Assembly (NCBI GenBank): GCA_020746105.1
Contig: CM036626.1
Location: 22,309,001 to 22,373,000 of the forward strand
Reading direction: 5' to 3'
Length of the DNA stretch: 64,000 nucleotides
From: Trogon surrucura
Lineage: Eukaryota; Chordata; Aves; Trogoniformes; Trogonidae
Shown one piece after another: positions 36,601-51,600 of this stretch (positions are counted from its first letter, which is position 1; each line of letters starts with the position of its first letter). Under the pieces are notes generated by a model. That model had not been told where the DNA came from, did not search any database, and saw only the letters and a list, made by a program, of their open reading frames with translations. Position numbers and translations under genes: made by a program.

Positions 36601-39600
36601 TAAGCTGGCACAGCGCTGGGAAGCATGGGAATCGCCCAATGCTTCGAATGCATCACAAAAATTCAATCTATTTATACACCTTTTTTGCAAAGTCATGATC
36701 TTTAACGTATTTTAACATAAACATACATACTATGGCCACTATTAACTCTGACCTTTACATTGGTTCACCCCTTATCAATATTCCTACATCCTATTTCCAT
36801 ACAATCGTTGGTCACTGGGGTGAGACCACATTTGATCACAAAGCACAAAATAGGGAGGTAGGGAGACAGGGAGGCATGCCCACGTGAAATACGCGTGTAT
36901 TGATCTGTCTCAATGAAATATGCTGGTATTGTTTCAAAGTGCAGGTGCAGTGATATAGATCTGGCCTTGACAAGTACGAAACATTCCCTGCCAGTTTTGC
37001 AATTTGCACCAGCTCTAGCTCTAGCCAAGGCCTACATGTGACTTCTTAGCATAAGTAGAGTTTTATATTCCTTATCTAATATAAATCAATAAACTAATTT
37101 AATTAAAATTAGTTATTCGTTAAGCAATTAGCTCCTTAAAATTTAAGTTTGATTACAACACTAGAAAGAAATCTCAAATTTCACTAGAAATAGATTCTTG
37201 TTTATATAATTTGTTTTGCAAAGCTTCCCATCAGTTCATTCAGGTGAGACGTATCTTTGTGTATCTGTTAATCTTGAACAGACCATCTGAAATCCTGGCA
37301 CTTCTCACAAGCACCATCTTAAGTTAGTTGCTTTTGTCTTTGTAACTTTAATGAGTACAAGGGGTGATGTGTGCAATGGAATGCATGAGGAATATGAACA
37401 CAGAAGAATTCATGACTGAACGACAAAGCCTACATTTGGTATTGCTTAATCCACGTCATTAGATCTTTAGAAAACTACTGAAACTTGTCTTAAGGCAATT
37501 ATAGACTTAAATAAATCTAAAAATCAAAACTGAAAACCAAAAATGTATGGTTTATCTCAATTACTATATTTACCTGAATTCTGCTTGGCACAATGTTGTC
37601 CGTGGTGGTAAAGATAAGCTGTTTGGCATTAGATGTCTCCGGTGCTGTCAGTATCACTTTTCCTGCACCAGTTCCATCTGGACTGGCTAAAATAAACTGT
37701 TGCTTTGGAGACACAGCCGAGTCCACCGCTGTCACTATTTGGATTTTTTGACCCGTTTGCTGATCTGTCACAATCTGTAAAACACATTGAAGAATTTTAT
37801 GGGCCACAGTAAACTTTTAAAATCACTGTTTCAGAATTATATGATACTCTCTGATAATTGCCCTTGTTATTTATTATTTTCCTATTCGCGCATCTATTAC
37901 ACTGGTGTGAAGTTATTTCAGCTACCTAAATAAGTGCAAAACAATAAAGTTAAAGCAAATACATATGCATATAATATATATCTCTACATACCTACTACTA
38001 AATAGTAGGCAGAATTGTGAAAGGTGTGAGTCTGATATTTTTAATAATGAAGAGATATGTGGAGATCTTGTAATCACATTTAACTGTTCAAAAGGAGTTA
38101 GATACGGTAGATTCCAGACAGAATAAGAACAAAGGCCTTTCAGCATCTTGGTTGCCCATCTCTGGACACATCCCAGCAGCACGTCGCATGTCCTTATACC
38201 AAGGTGCCCAAAACTGCATGCAGGACTCGAGGCTGGACTACAGCAGTGCGGTGCAGAGCGGGACAGTCACCTCCCTCGGCTGGGCAGCGATGCTGTGCGT
38301 CACGCGCTCCGTGACACAGCTGGCCCTCCTGGCTGCTGGGGCACGCTGCCGACTCGTGTTCCACTTGCCATTAATTCACACCCCCACATCTCTTTCCATG
38401 GCGCAGCTGCACTCCAGCCTCTCACCCTCCTATTTGCATAGTCTCAGGTGGAGAATCCAGCACTTGCTCCTTTTAAATTTCAGATGGTTGGTGACTGCCC
38501 AGCTCTCTAGCCTGTACAGTTCTCTGTAAGGCCTCTCTACCCTTGAAGGAGCACATGGCTCCTCCTAATTTAGTATCATTGGCAACCTTACTTAATGTAC
38601 ACTCAACTCCTAACTTCAGATCATTGAAAAAACCATTAAACTAAAAATTACTCCAGCTGACAAAACCAACCACCCCCATAGTGCTACATTCTTCAGATTT
38701 GTATTCTTTTTTGTATATACCTGACTATGAAAGTTATTTTGATATAATTGATCTATGTATTTGGCTTAATCAGAGTTAAACGACTACTAAAAATAAAATG
38801 CAAAGTGAATTTATACACACTGATACTCCTATTAAATTTACTGTATTAGGTGTCACGATAACAGTGTATTTATTTCCCCAATGTTGATCACCTAGATTTT
38901 TTATCTGTCATGTCCTTTTTGTATAATATGTCTCACAGAAAGTAAGCACATATCCCATTAGCACATATGCTAATAGCTCAATAGTAAGACTACGCTAATA
39001 GTTTTACTAGGCTAGAATGCCTTAAAAAGGCACTAGAATTATCTGATTACAGGAACTCTTCAGGAAAGATTAATCTCAAATTTTATGATTATGAACCTAC
39101 CCAGGAGCTACCCAGAGCTTTCCCTGCTGAAATTTCTTCAGCCTCCATCATGTTCCGATAGATCTTAACTAATGGGACAATTCACGGTGAAATCTAATCT
39201 TGCGCTGCAGTATTGCCTGTGTTTGTTTTGAAAAAGCAAGAATACTCTTTTCTCATCTTAGTATTCTCCCTCATATTGAAGTTGTAGGTTTTACTCAGAA
39301 ATATCAGTGATATAAGGAGGCAGATTACTTTGCAGAACTGATCAAAAGTTGCAGTGTGAACACCTACCTTACCAACGCTGAATATTCATTATGCTTCAGT
39401 TACACATGTTGTGAGAACATCTACCTTGCAATGAAATATTGATACATATTGATACGGTTACTGTCCCAAGCAAAATAGAGATGTTACTAGACAACTGTAG
39501 CAAAAATAAAAACCTTTCATCGTAACAGAATCTTGAGATTCAGAAGGCCGCCTTTTGCGGATAACCTTACGGAATAACATCTTAGACAAAATGTTGCTAA

Positions 39601-42600
39601 ATGTTGCCAGTAACCGAAGAACATATCCTTGGTGCTGTCTATAATCAGAGACTTCTTTGCATTTCTCATGGACCCGATATAAGCACTGATGATAATAATA
39701 AATTACTAAGACAAAAAAAAAAATAGGCTGGATAAGAAGTGAATGATACTTAGGCTCATTAGAAAAACTAATGATGTATTCTTACACACTATGCATTATT
39801 ATACATACTGCAGTTTGAACCTTCGAAAATAATATTACAGAAAAAGACGTATCATGTACAGTACATACGACGACGATGTCGAAATCATTTAAGAGGTGAT
39901 TCCAGGGATGTTCGTAGGGGCAGTACCCACCCACCACGACCAAGCCATATCCCAAGAAGAGCCCATGCTGTGATGGAGGCTGTGCTGCCAGCATTGTTCC
40001 AAATGCCCCAGTACACAAGATCCCCTTCTCCAGCACGACCTCTGACAGCAGTACACGGGAGTATTGTACTGGCACAGAACAAGGTCAAGGAGGGCAAAAG
40101 CTTGGTACTGCAGTACTGCGATACTCGAGTGACATTAATACTTAACAAATCCTACATCACTTGACACTGCGTACATTCTACGACCCGCTGTGCAGCATTC
40201 CCAAAGGCTACCTTCATGCTCAATAGGCTAGAGTCTACCACTGGCTCCTAAACACGCCAGAGAGAAGGAGAGGAATGCCCCTGGATACGATCTGAGGTGT
40301 TCTGTCGACAATGTCTGCCCATTTGCCACAGCTAGAGCACAACTGATCTGCATACACAGGCTAAGTTTAACCTCTGCAAATATTCCTCACACCACCAAGA
40401 CAATTATTATATGCACTCAACCAGTCATCACCAAATGCATGCTGAGGGAGAAAAAGTTTGAGTTTCCACTAAAAATGATCTTTCTCACAAAATTTACCAA
40501 AGTCTTCCACAGACTTTGGCATGCTTTTGTTTAAACCTAAGTGGGAGAAGGAGAAAAAGAGTATGCAATGGTTGGTTACACACTCAGTGGATTTTTACCT
40601 GAATGCGTTGTGGTGAAGCTACAGAGGAGTCTGTGGAAATAATCTGGATACGCTGGGAAGGGCTGGTCATCACTGGAGATTCAGATAGTGAAGTCTGAAC
40701 AGTCTGCACCTGTAAATAATGTACAGCATTTTAATTTTCTGTTAGTGTACTGAACACTTTGGCCCTATATAGCATGGCCCTATATAGCATGGCATCTAAA
40801 ATTATTGGAAAGGTTACAGTCATTAAACCAACTTAGATTTGTTTTCAATGAATTGTCAGAATATAGGTTTTTCTGGGGAACAGAATGAGCCTGATCAATG
40901 ACCAAAATGCCAAAATCAAACCACGTCTGCCCTCCAAATGAGTAACTGGATAATTACGCTGTGATCCTTCAGCTTACTGAAATGCAGAAATACTTTATTT
41001 CAACTTTTGATTTGCCTCATTTTTTGCGTCTGTAAAAGCAAAATACACCACATACGCAATAATGTATAACATTAGATATTTTGCCATTTAATAGATTTGA
41101 AGTATTTTATGAACTACTTTAATTTTCAGGTAGCCAGAATTTAGAAAAGCTTTCTCTAGGCTCCTAAATAAAAATGTCCTCAACACCAGAAACTTACATG
41201 GGCCAAAAGATACAGGGAATCTTCTGGAAGAACGCACAGAACTCCTGTCTGACCAAACTGGCCTTTGGTTTTTATGGCTCTGGCCTTATTTCATCTATGA
41301 AGCCTTCTGAAAATGTAGTGTCTATACAGCTCACTTGGACAAAACAGCAGTTCTATTTTTCTAGTAGAAATAAGACCATTTTTAACCATCTACTATTTTA
41401 AAGTTAAAATGTTAATTTTAAGATGGTTGGTTATCTGGATATCTATGTTACAGACAGTAGAATAAAACAGAACTCCAACTATTCGATGTGCTTATATCCG
41501 CTCTCCTTTTTTGTCCCCAAATTTCTGGTTTTCTGCTTCAAAGTGGTGTAGATTTTTTTGTGGAATCTACGCTCAAAGAGATCACCACTATATGCAGCAT
41601 GTATTCGGGTGTACGTAGCTAATTCTCATTATTGCAGTGAGGAATTGACTAGCATGATAGAGATCAAATTCGGCACTATAACCAAGTACTACTGTATCTT
41701 GTTCTATTCCATGTCTTTCTAGAGCATCAAACTATAATGCAAATCCAGTTCTGAATACCTAAGGAAAGTTTGAAAAACACCCCTTGCATAGCTATTTTCA
41801 AATAAAAACTATTAAATGCTGAATTAAGCATGCAAGATAACAGAGGCCTGACAGCCTTTATCTTCTGTTTACAGAAAGGATATGGCATTGGCAATGTACA
41901 TTTACATGTGTAATTTTACAATTGTGCAAATTTAGACTTTCTGCTTGCCCATACTCAGGTTTATTGATGTAACTGTTAGTACTGATTGCTCCTTCTTAAT
42001 AATTGTAAACATAGTATAGATGAAGCACTTGTATTCTAGCCCTCACAGTCAGCACACAGGTAGAAAGGTACTGCTTGCCACTCTCCAAGCCATATAATCC
42101 CATTTTTATCAAGCTCAGGAAATACGGACACTTATAAAAATTACCTTATTTAGTACTCTAGGGTTTTTTTCTGAGATAAACATGAGCTGAAGCTATTGCA
42201 TCAGTTTTCAACACAGAGAAGTATCTGCAGATGTAGATGTCTGTATGCATTATTTTCACTATTAGTACATGCACTTTTGCCATTCTTAGTTTGGAACTTG
42301 ACGAAACAAAAAATCAGGCTTAATCGAACAAAATCAAAACAAGCTATACCAAAGTCATCCTGCAAGTTCTTGAAGAACTGGAGCACAGTTAGTTACACAT
42401 CTCTTTCCATTTGATTGTTTTCAACAGAGAGAAAGCTAAATCACTGTAATACAGTAATTTAGAAGAAAATTACATATGCTTATTTGTGCTGTACTCATTA
42501 CGAAAGCTCTGCTTTCTTGGTGCATTCTGCAAGTTAAGTCCCTGGCACAGCTCAATGTCTTGATTCTTGTGAGAAAATTCAAAACAAAGGAGAGAATTTG

Positions 42601-45600
42601 GTCCTAAAGCCATACATTGCATATATTTACCAGTATTTTCAAAGAAGTTGCAAAAATACTTGAACAACAGTTAGTGTATGCAAGACACTGTTATTTTGGT
42701 GTGGACTATAACAACTCCAGAGGTGGCACTACTGCCCGCAGCCAACAGCATAACATGAATACTTCTTCAGTCTCCTTCTTTTTGAAAGTTATTATATAGG
42801 GTTATGTAAAAACACTGTAATATTTCAAAGATTGCTGACAGCAAGTTTTACACATGTCACATATCTGAATAACAAACACTGTAAATTCTTACAATATGAT
42901 ATAAACTTATACAGACATTCCATTTCAAATGCAACAAAATACTGCACTGATGTACTCTGTAAACAGAATGAACAGAATAAGACACTACTGATTTCCTCTA
43001 CGTTCAGTTTAACCCATAACTACTTATTTGAAAACAACACATATAGGCCGAAACTCTGTTCTTTTGAAAAATGTTCTATAATGTCCACAGCTTAGCAGCC
43101 TGAATTTTTACATAAGTCTGCCTCATTCTAAATAAATCCCACTTACATTTTAAAACAATTTTACATTTTGATAATTTCAGAATTTCAAATAATTGTATAT
43201 TGTATCATTCACAATACAATTGTAAAGAATAATTTGAGTTTTCATAAATACCCTCTAAGCACACATTTGCACTGCTTCACAGATGCTATAGGACAGTGTT
43301 TATTGCATGACTGATTGTAATAATTGTGTTCTATATGGGAATCTGAGAGTACCATATTGAGGTTTAATAGCTGCAGTGACATGTGGCCAAAACCAGGAGG
43401 CTGACAAGTTGCTTTCATTAAATCCTCTTTTAAACAATCTTGGAATTACTTGTTTATTAAAACCTATGTAGTTGGACAGTAGGGTAGTGTCAATTGTGTC
43501 ATTATTTAAGCTTGCATGGAAAAATCTTAATTTTGGAAGCCTTTCTGTTTAATATACAAAAAACCTCGCATTTGTGATGTAAACAAAGAAAAAAAAGTGG
43601 ATGGCACGAAAAAATTACTGCAGTCTCTCTGGGGAAGCAAAGGTGTTAAAAAATGCACAGCACTTCATGAAGCCATACTCTCCTACTTGCCCCCTGACTG
43701 TACCACAAGTACTTCCACATATATAAAAGTAAAACCTAAATCCACCATCTTACCTCTAACTATCTGTAATACTCAGGTCTCAAAAGTTGCATCATAAATA
43801 AGGAAAATATATGGGAGATATGTAGAAGTAGTAGAATCTTCTAATTATTGGATGAATCAAGGCATCCAGCATCAGAACACAAGATACACACGCGAGAAAA
43901 ACGACTCCCAAAAATCAAGACTCTTGGAAGATGCATTCCAACAATGATCTTCTCATCTTCTATGCCAAATTATTACCTAAGCTATGTATCTTTAAAAGGT
44001 CTAAATTAAAGCAAGAAGATATTTTAAAACTATTTTCTAGTTCTTTCACTGGTTATAGAATTCTTAGCCTTTTTTTGAAGTGTCTTTGAACCTTGCACCA
44101 CAGTGAATTGGAAATAAATCACCATGATAAATTCAGAATAAACAGAGATATATTTTTCCATGTTGTTTAAAGACTTACAGCAACTTATAAAAAGAATGAC
44201 AGTATATATATGGCAACCGCACTGAAACTCTTCTGCAAAAATTTTTGGTCTACATAACCATTTATTTCTGCTGGGCTTGTAAAGTATCTGCTGCAAAGGG
44301 GTCCTAGTGTACAACAGTGGTACCAGGCACAATGTCAATATGAAAACTAGTGCTTTATTTATGCTTTAAAATACTTTTTTCGTTTTTTTTATAGAATGGC
44401 ACGCATCCTCATATAAAGGTTATTTTTACTGATCAACTCCTTTAATATGAGTTACTTCTCATCCTTACCGCATGACTAGTCAGTTATCTTAAGTCTAACA
44501 GTGAGTTCTCTATAAAATCGGACAAGTTTGAGACCAGCAACAATTATATGCTGGTACGTCATTTTCGTGTTTAAATATTCAAGGACATACGCTTATTAAA
44601 CTGAAAACAGACAATATTTTAGTGTTCCCTTGGCTGAGAAGATACAGTGCACCAATGGAGAAAAATCTGTCAAATACCAATAATGCTTCAGTGTGCATAT
44701 ATAATTTATTTTAATGCTCATATTAACAAGCATTCACACTCTGGATGGTGTAGGACTCTGAAATTTTGCCTTTTTTACAGGCTTGCCTACTTCATACTCA
44801 GTGGAATAAGACCAGCTTTTAATTTCTGACTGCTACTAAAAATCTCAAGTTTATTTTTCAGACTGACTACAAATGCTGTTGGTTGATGGCAGAACAACAT
44901 CCATGGTAAATAAATCAAATACAGAAAGGGAACATATTTTTTGAAATACACAATTTACACAGTGAAAAAAAAAATCTGTCATTTTGTTTGACAGCTATAT
45001 TTCCACTCTGAGCATTGCCACATACCTATAAAGGATCAGAATGGATAAATACGTGATGCTTTATTATGGTCCTACCCAGCCAGTTGCACCAAATTTGTCT
45101 TCTGAAGTAAAAACATATTAAAAAGAAAAAGAGAAAGAAAATAAAAAGAAGTAGTCTGAGAATATGCAACACACTTTTAGAGTTCTACCGGAGATTTACA
45201 AGGTTAACTTCATAGAGCTTATACAAATACTACAGGAAAACTTAAGCCATCATTAATTAGATTCCCAAGTAAATTGAACCAAAGTATTCTGAAAGCAAAT
45301 GGCTTGTAAGTACTCATACTAGGAAGATAACATAGTTTAGCATTATATTAGGTTCACTTAGAGAATTAAACGTTAGAATCATAGAATCATGGAGTTGTCA
45401 GGGTTGGAAGGGACCTTACAGACCACCTAGTGCCAACCCCCCCACCATGGGCAGGGACATCCCCCACTAGATCAGTTTGCCCAGAGCCCCATCCAGCCTG
45501 GCCTTGAGAACTCCCAGGGATGGGGCTTTGTCCTGGGCTTAGCTAAAACCCCAGTCCTGTTTAGGGATTTTTACTTTCCAGTTTAGTGTCTTCTAAAAGG

Positions 45601-48600
45601 CTGCACGTTCTGAAGTCAGCAGCACGTTTTTGCAGACAGTGTGTGCTACTGGCAGGGATAACCCCTGACGTCTGCAGTCTCTGCCTGGGGCTGGGATGCA
45701 GAAAGGATGCAGAAAGGCTCTTGCTGATACTTATTCCTGTAGTGACCAAGGCCACTGCTGGCTCTTGTGTGCCACGCTGGGGGTGCCGGGCAGTAAGAGG
45801 GGGCACAAGGAAGTAAAAGGTTGCACCTCCGGGGGGTAACAGACAGGACAGGTGACCAACGAGAGTATTCCATCCCATATACGTCATATCTAGTATAAAT
45901 TGAGTGATCACAAGAGTTTCGCCTTTTTTTTTTTTTTTTTGCCTTTTCCGCCCCTTTTCTGCAATGGCCGGTGTCAGAGGGGACTCCATCTGACCTCCTG
46001 ATTTTGATCTGGATCCTGAGTTCCCGAACCCAGCTCCCTGTATCCAGCTCCCGCCGCTGCTGAGCCTGGGGTTTCCCCAGTGCCTCCTGCTCCGCAGCAT
46101 CAGTGGGGATTGCTATTGTGAGGGGAGGGAGTTGGGTTTGATATCGGGCTACTATCTACAGTTTTATGTAGTTCTCTACTTTTATCTTTTCACAAGTCTC
46201 TCTGCCTCATTCCCTTTTCTCTACCCATTTGTGGGGGCGGGGAAGAGGGGGTTAGAGAGCGTCTGTCCGCGTTAGTGGCTGGCCCAGCCCTAACCCGCGA
46301 CAGGCTTCCATCCCCTCTCTGGGCAACCTGTGCCAGAGTCTCACCACCCTCAGGGGGAAGAACTTCTTCCTCGCGTCCAATCTGAACCGACCCATCTCTA
46401 GCTTCAATCCGTTCCCTCCAGTCCTAGCACTACCCGACATCCCAAAAAGCCCTTCAGCAGCTTTCTTGTGACTGTTCCAGTGTGTTGTTCAGAAGAAACA
46501 TGACACCGTGAAACCTGTAGAATGCTTAAATCAACTGCTGTGGAAGCTGCACATGTGAAATCCCAGTCCTCCAAAGCCAATGATGGTATATTTCTGAAAT
46601 TCTAAAATTTACCTTTTTTTTTAAAGTAAATACATTTAAATTTCTTTTGAGACTGGAAAGACTCTCACATGAGGCTTCACCTTCAAGAGATGGGGAAAGA
46701 CACAAAGTGGGTCATGTATCACACAAAACTTCTAGTGCACCATATTTTACAGAAGCTTGATCAAAAATTATTTAAAAGTAACCACTCGCACTGTGACGTA
46801 ATTAGAAAAGAATACATATAACGTAAAAGGTAGCTCACCCCTCCCCCCCCGCCAATTTCCCTCCATAAAGCACATCAAATAAATTCATTTTAAGAGATAG
46901 AGGAAAAATAAATTGCTTTAATACAGTTAGTACGGTTTTCCTCCTGGAGCTCCCTGGCTGTACACTGTACGGACTCTAGTACTTACAGTGTCAAATTCTT
47001 CCTGCAGCCTTATTTACAGTTTTCCTCAAGCAAATCTCTGAGGGCAAAACAATCTGAGAGAAATGTCAAGGTCGCTTTTATTCAGATCACAGATATTTTC
47101 ATCCAGCCTCCATTACCAAGAATTCCAATCACAGAAAGCTGGCAGAATTGTTTTTAAATGCCCTTTCTGTGACCCTGTTCCTCTGCAGGTCAAGTGCACT
47201 ATCATTCCCTGTAACCAAGGAAGCAGAATCGACACGTTCCCACTCTTTTGCCAGCTGCTAAAAAAGTTTGTCTAACACTAAGACTAATTTCATTCGGGGG
47301 AAATAGTCTCAGGTTATCAAGCTTCCTCCCCGCTCCATTCTCTGTTCTTTAGCCCCTTGACCTGCTCACTCTCTGTGAACTGCCAAACAGCAAAATAAAA
47401 TCCAAGAAAAGAATTTGCCTGTATCTTATTTTCAAATTGGCAAAATTGAAAGGAAAATTCATCACATTCCCTGTGGAGCATCTTTAGCCTTAAAGCTCAT
47501 TAAGCTAACGTATGTAAGGGAACACAGGCCTTTCTAAACTACTCTGGGGCGCTCAAATATGAAGTAGGACAATCAGTCTTAACACACTTAAGAATTCCTA
47601 AAGTAAGTTCATGACACACAAGTGACTAATTAATTTAAACTACATATGAACATCTTTGAATGAGGCTGCAGTGAAGGCTGACCAATGGGTGAAAAAAAGA
47701 AAATATTTTAAAATTCTCAGAAAGTGAAGTTTGTTAAAGTTATGGTATTTGAAGTTTTGGGAAAAACGACCAAGTACATGACAAGTAGTGCAACACTGAC
47801 CTTGAATGCAGTGGACATCCACTACAAAGCCTGATGCAACAAATGCAAACCCAGGTGCCTTAAGTAGCACTGGCGTTTTCTTTCAACATCAGGGACTCCT
47901 ATCTGCGCGCAGAAATGTGGTCACTACTGTAGTTAGGCTCTCTACTTGATAGACAACACAATTACCTATGGTGCAGCTCTCCAAAAATGGTATCTATGTA
48001 TAATCACTCTAAATACAGGAGTGTATTTACAGCATGGGTACAGAGAAGGCAAAACTACTACTTATTACACATAGTAAGTAGGGGAAAAAAAAAAAAAAAG
48101 ACTAAAAGTTGGTTTTTTCCTGAACCGGAAGACAAGCTTGCAAAGTAATCAAAATTTGAAATAAACCACAAAACCTATCAACTATGGTATATTAATGTAG
48201 TTAGCACTATATTAGGAACTACTAATTTAGTTAACTGCTTTGTCACAACTGCCCAAGTCACCCACAAAATCTCACAGATTTGAGCAAGAGATACAAAATA
48301 TACAGAATGCATTTTTAACTAAGAGTAATGTCAGGTTTTCAGGCCCTGGTAATTCTTTTTTTCTGATGGGACTTTCTCAAGAACTATATGCTGCACAGAA
48401 ATATTACAGCTAGAAAGGCTTTCACTCTTATTTTTATAGGACATGAACTACACTAGGAGCATTGATAGGGGAGCAGAATTAGTATTTTATAATTTTAAAG
48501 TTTCTAATATTTCAAAACTGACCTTCTAGAGCAATGCTTAGAAGAGTGTATATTATATTTAATATGGGGTCATCTGAAGCTAATGAGAAATTCTGAAATT

Positions 48601-51600
48601 ACTGTACCTAGTAATTTTCACAGGAAAACATTATTCAGAAATTGGTTTCGATATCTATCACTCCCACCGAGAGTCTTATTTTTATTTTTCTATGTATTTC
48701 ACCTCTTGGAAATGTCATTGTAAGAATGCCTGTGACCTCTCTGGCATGTGCTTCCAGAAGATTGGGGCCGTATCTTACACTGGATTTTTTGCTAACACGT
48801 GCAGGGATTGTGGAATTTGATCTGTATCAACTGGTGCGGGGGGAAAGAGGAAAAAGCAATCAGTACTAAACATAATTTTAGGACTTAAGAAGACTCCACA
48901 CCTCTCAAAGCAGTTTTCAGATTCACTGCACTAAGCAATCCTATCTGGTACAGATTACAAACATTTCATGCCCAAGTGCTGTGTGATTTCCTCAGAAGTC
49001 CATGAGGACGCAACTGACATTTTCGTTGCACATTTTAGCACCCCCTTTGCAAACAGCAGTTATATGTAGGCAGCCTGGGAGAACACGACAATTTCACGAT
49101 GCCTGCCAAGTGCACTCCTGGTACACCCCTGGACACCAGAAGCTGAAGTCAAGTGGCGCAGCGTGAAGAACCGTGTCCTTTGGGCCCGCCGGCCAAGAAC
49201 TGCATTCTCCTGGCTCTCAAACCAACAAGTATCACTAGCAATAACTGTATATGCTGAGGTGTACATAAATTAATTAATTGTGGTTTGTATTAAATGCCAC
49301 AGAGGATCTGCACCAAGCTCAGAAATATAAAAATACACTTAGAAACACATGTATCTGCTGTCAGACAGATCTGAAGAGGGTCAAGAAAACACTTTATGTG
49401 GCAAAAAATATATATAGTATTTTTTCAGCTCCATAGCAAAACACACTTTCAGGAAGGCCCGAGTCTTTGACAAGTTCTTCTCAGGGCACTGAGGAAACTG
49501 AAAGCAACTGAAATTTTCCAGCAACGCAGCTGGCATAAATGAAATGCCAGTAAGCACAGGGCTCAAGAGAGTCACCTGTGACTCTCTCTGCAGTCTCTGA
49601 CAGAGAAAAAGGATGCACTGGGACGCACAGGAAATAGTTTGTGGCTGTCGTGGAGCCAGAAGGGGACACTTTTAGCAACCAGTGAAAGTTCTTCCTGGTC
49701 ACATTGGAGCTGATGATGGAAAGAAGAAATAGCCCTTATCCCTCCCCATGCTGACAGTTCTGCTTAAAAATTAACGCACTGCACAGGGAAGACATATCCA
49801 CTTCATAATCAAGTACATTATTCTTAAACAATATGCAAATCAAATCTAAGTTGGTGCTGGGACTGAACCTGGGCCATCAATATGTTGCATAATATGACAG
49901 TACTAAATAAATACTTGAGAAAAGCAGCATTACTTATTTTTGCATTAAGGCTGAAGTATTTTTATGCTTTTCAGAAGCTACTCGGGATGAGCAGAAATTG
50001 CTGAAGCTCCCTCCAAATCTCCTAGTTGCTCTGTGTTCCTCAATCTCATGAACTCTAAGTAAAGGCAACTGCAGACACTAAAAATGGAACTTTCTCACCC
50101 ATCTGTTCAGAAACAGAGTCGGAAAAATGCAACAAGCAACACTGTTATAAAGCAGAAGCAGGAAACAACAGTGAAACCACTTGAAACCATTACAAGGAGA
50201 ATTTCACAAAGTCCTAAAAATAGCTTAAGTACAAAAATACACGCAATACCGGAGTGCGCACAGTAACTTCTGTGAAACATTCACAGTTTCACGGAAAACA
50301 AACTGATGAACTATTGCTCAAGAAAGAAAAACAACATATGGCCTACTTTTCTGACAGTCTGATTTGGCATTTGGCATCATAGTTTTCAGTAAACCTATGC
50401 ACTACATATGTGGCAGTTGTGTGGAAAAACATGATGCGGATATAGCCAAATCTGCCAATATTTGTATTAGGTTATCGTGTTTGCAACTTGTCTCTCATGA
50501 CTCATAACTTAAAATTCACTGCATGATTAATGACTCCCTCCTTTCATTTAATTTTTGGTTGGACTTGATCTTAAAGGTCTTTTCCAACATAAATGATTAT
50601 ATGATTCTATGATTTCATTGATGAAAAATGTGATATTCTAAAAAGACTCTTTTTTTCGTAATGCCAGTGCCAAGTTTCATGCTACAGTTTCTCTGAGAAA
50701 CAGTGAGTACAAACACAGTATTTTAGCATACTTCAAGGGAAGTAGTAATGCATTTACCTGTGTTAAAGACTGTATCTGACTGAAGACACAAACAGCAGGC
50801 AGCCAGCCATTCATTAAGGAGCAGTTCAGCGTTAACATGGTCACAGCGTTAATTAATTCTTAATGAGATAATGCTGCTTATAACTGTTTTTCCATTAACA
50901 AAGTTTTCATGGTGTTAGGCAGTGGACAGGCATATAATTTAAGGAGGAGTTGAATACTATAAAGAGATGAAGCCCTCTATTTACCCACCGGCCAGGAAGA
51001 AATCACAGAGCTTCACACACGCTTGAGATGGAGCGATCTCTCCAGTGGCAAGATACAACCATCACACTATGTTACCACGGTGCATTTCCTGCACGAGGAA
51101 TTACAAACGTCACATGTTTTATGTGCCTTAGATGTGGTTATAGAACTCAAGTTCTACCCAAATAGCATCAGTTTTGCCAGTATGTTGATTACAGGTTCTT
51201 ATTTCCAAGTTTGTTTGGAAGTGTTTTTTATAAAAATACAGCTTGCCAAATTGATACCTGGTAGTAAACTAAAGCGAAAATCTGCTTGCTGGTTTTCAGC
51301 GTGAAACTTTAGATTTTTTTAAAAATTATTCCTTAGATGTTATTTTCAGGATACTCAGTAGGCCATTTTCCACACTATTTAAAAAGAAACAGGTTTTTTT
51401 TTTTAGAAAAAACTTGCTCTAAGTAAGAAATCTTGAATCAATTTCTGCAAACGCAACGACAAACGTATTTCCTTCACATATAGAGTTTCTTAATGAACTA
51501 CAAATATTTTTTAATATGCAAATGTTAACTTAGTTCAATAGGCCAAAAAACCCCCAAACTAACTTCTGAAAAGTGGCCTTGTCTACAGAGGTCTTTTAGC

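Noticed and set aside
45561..46100. 179-codon minus-strand ORF
   Set aside because: Lies entirely inside the solo LTR and has no retroviral protein motif; LTRs are non-coding in this family.
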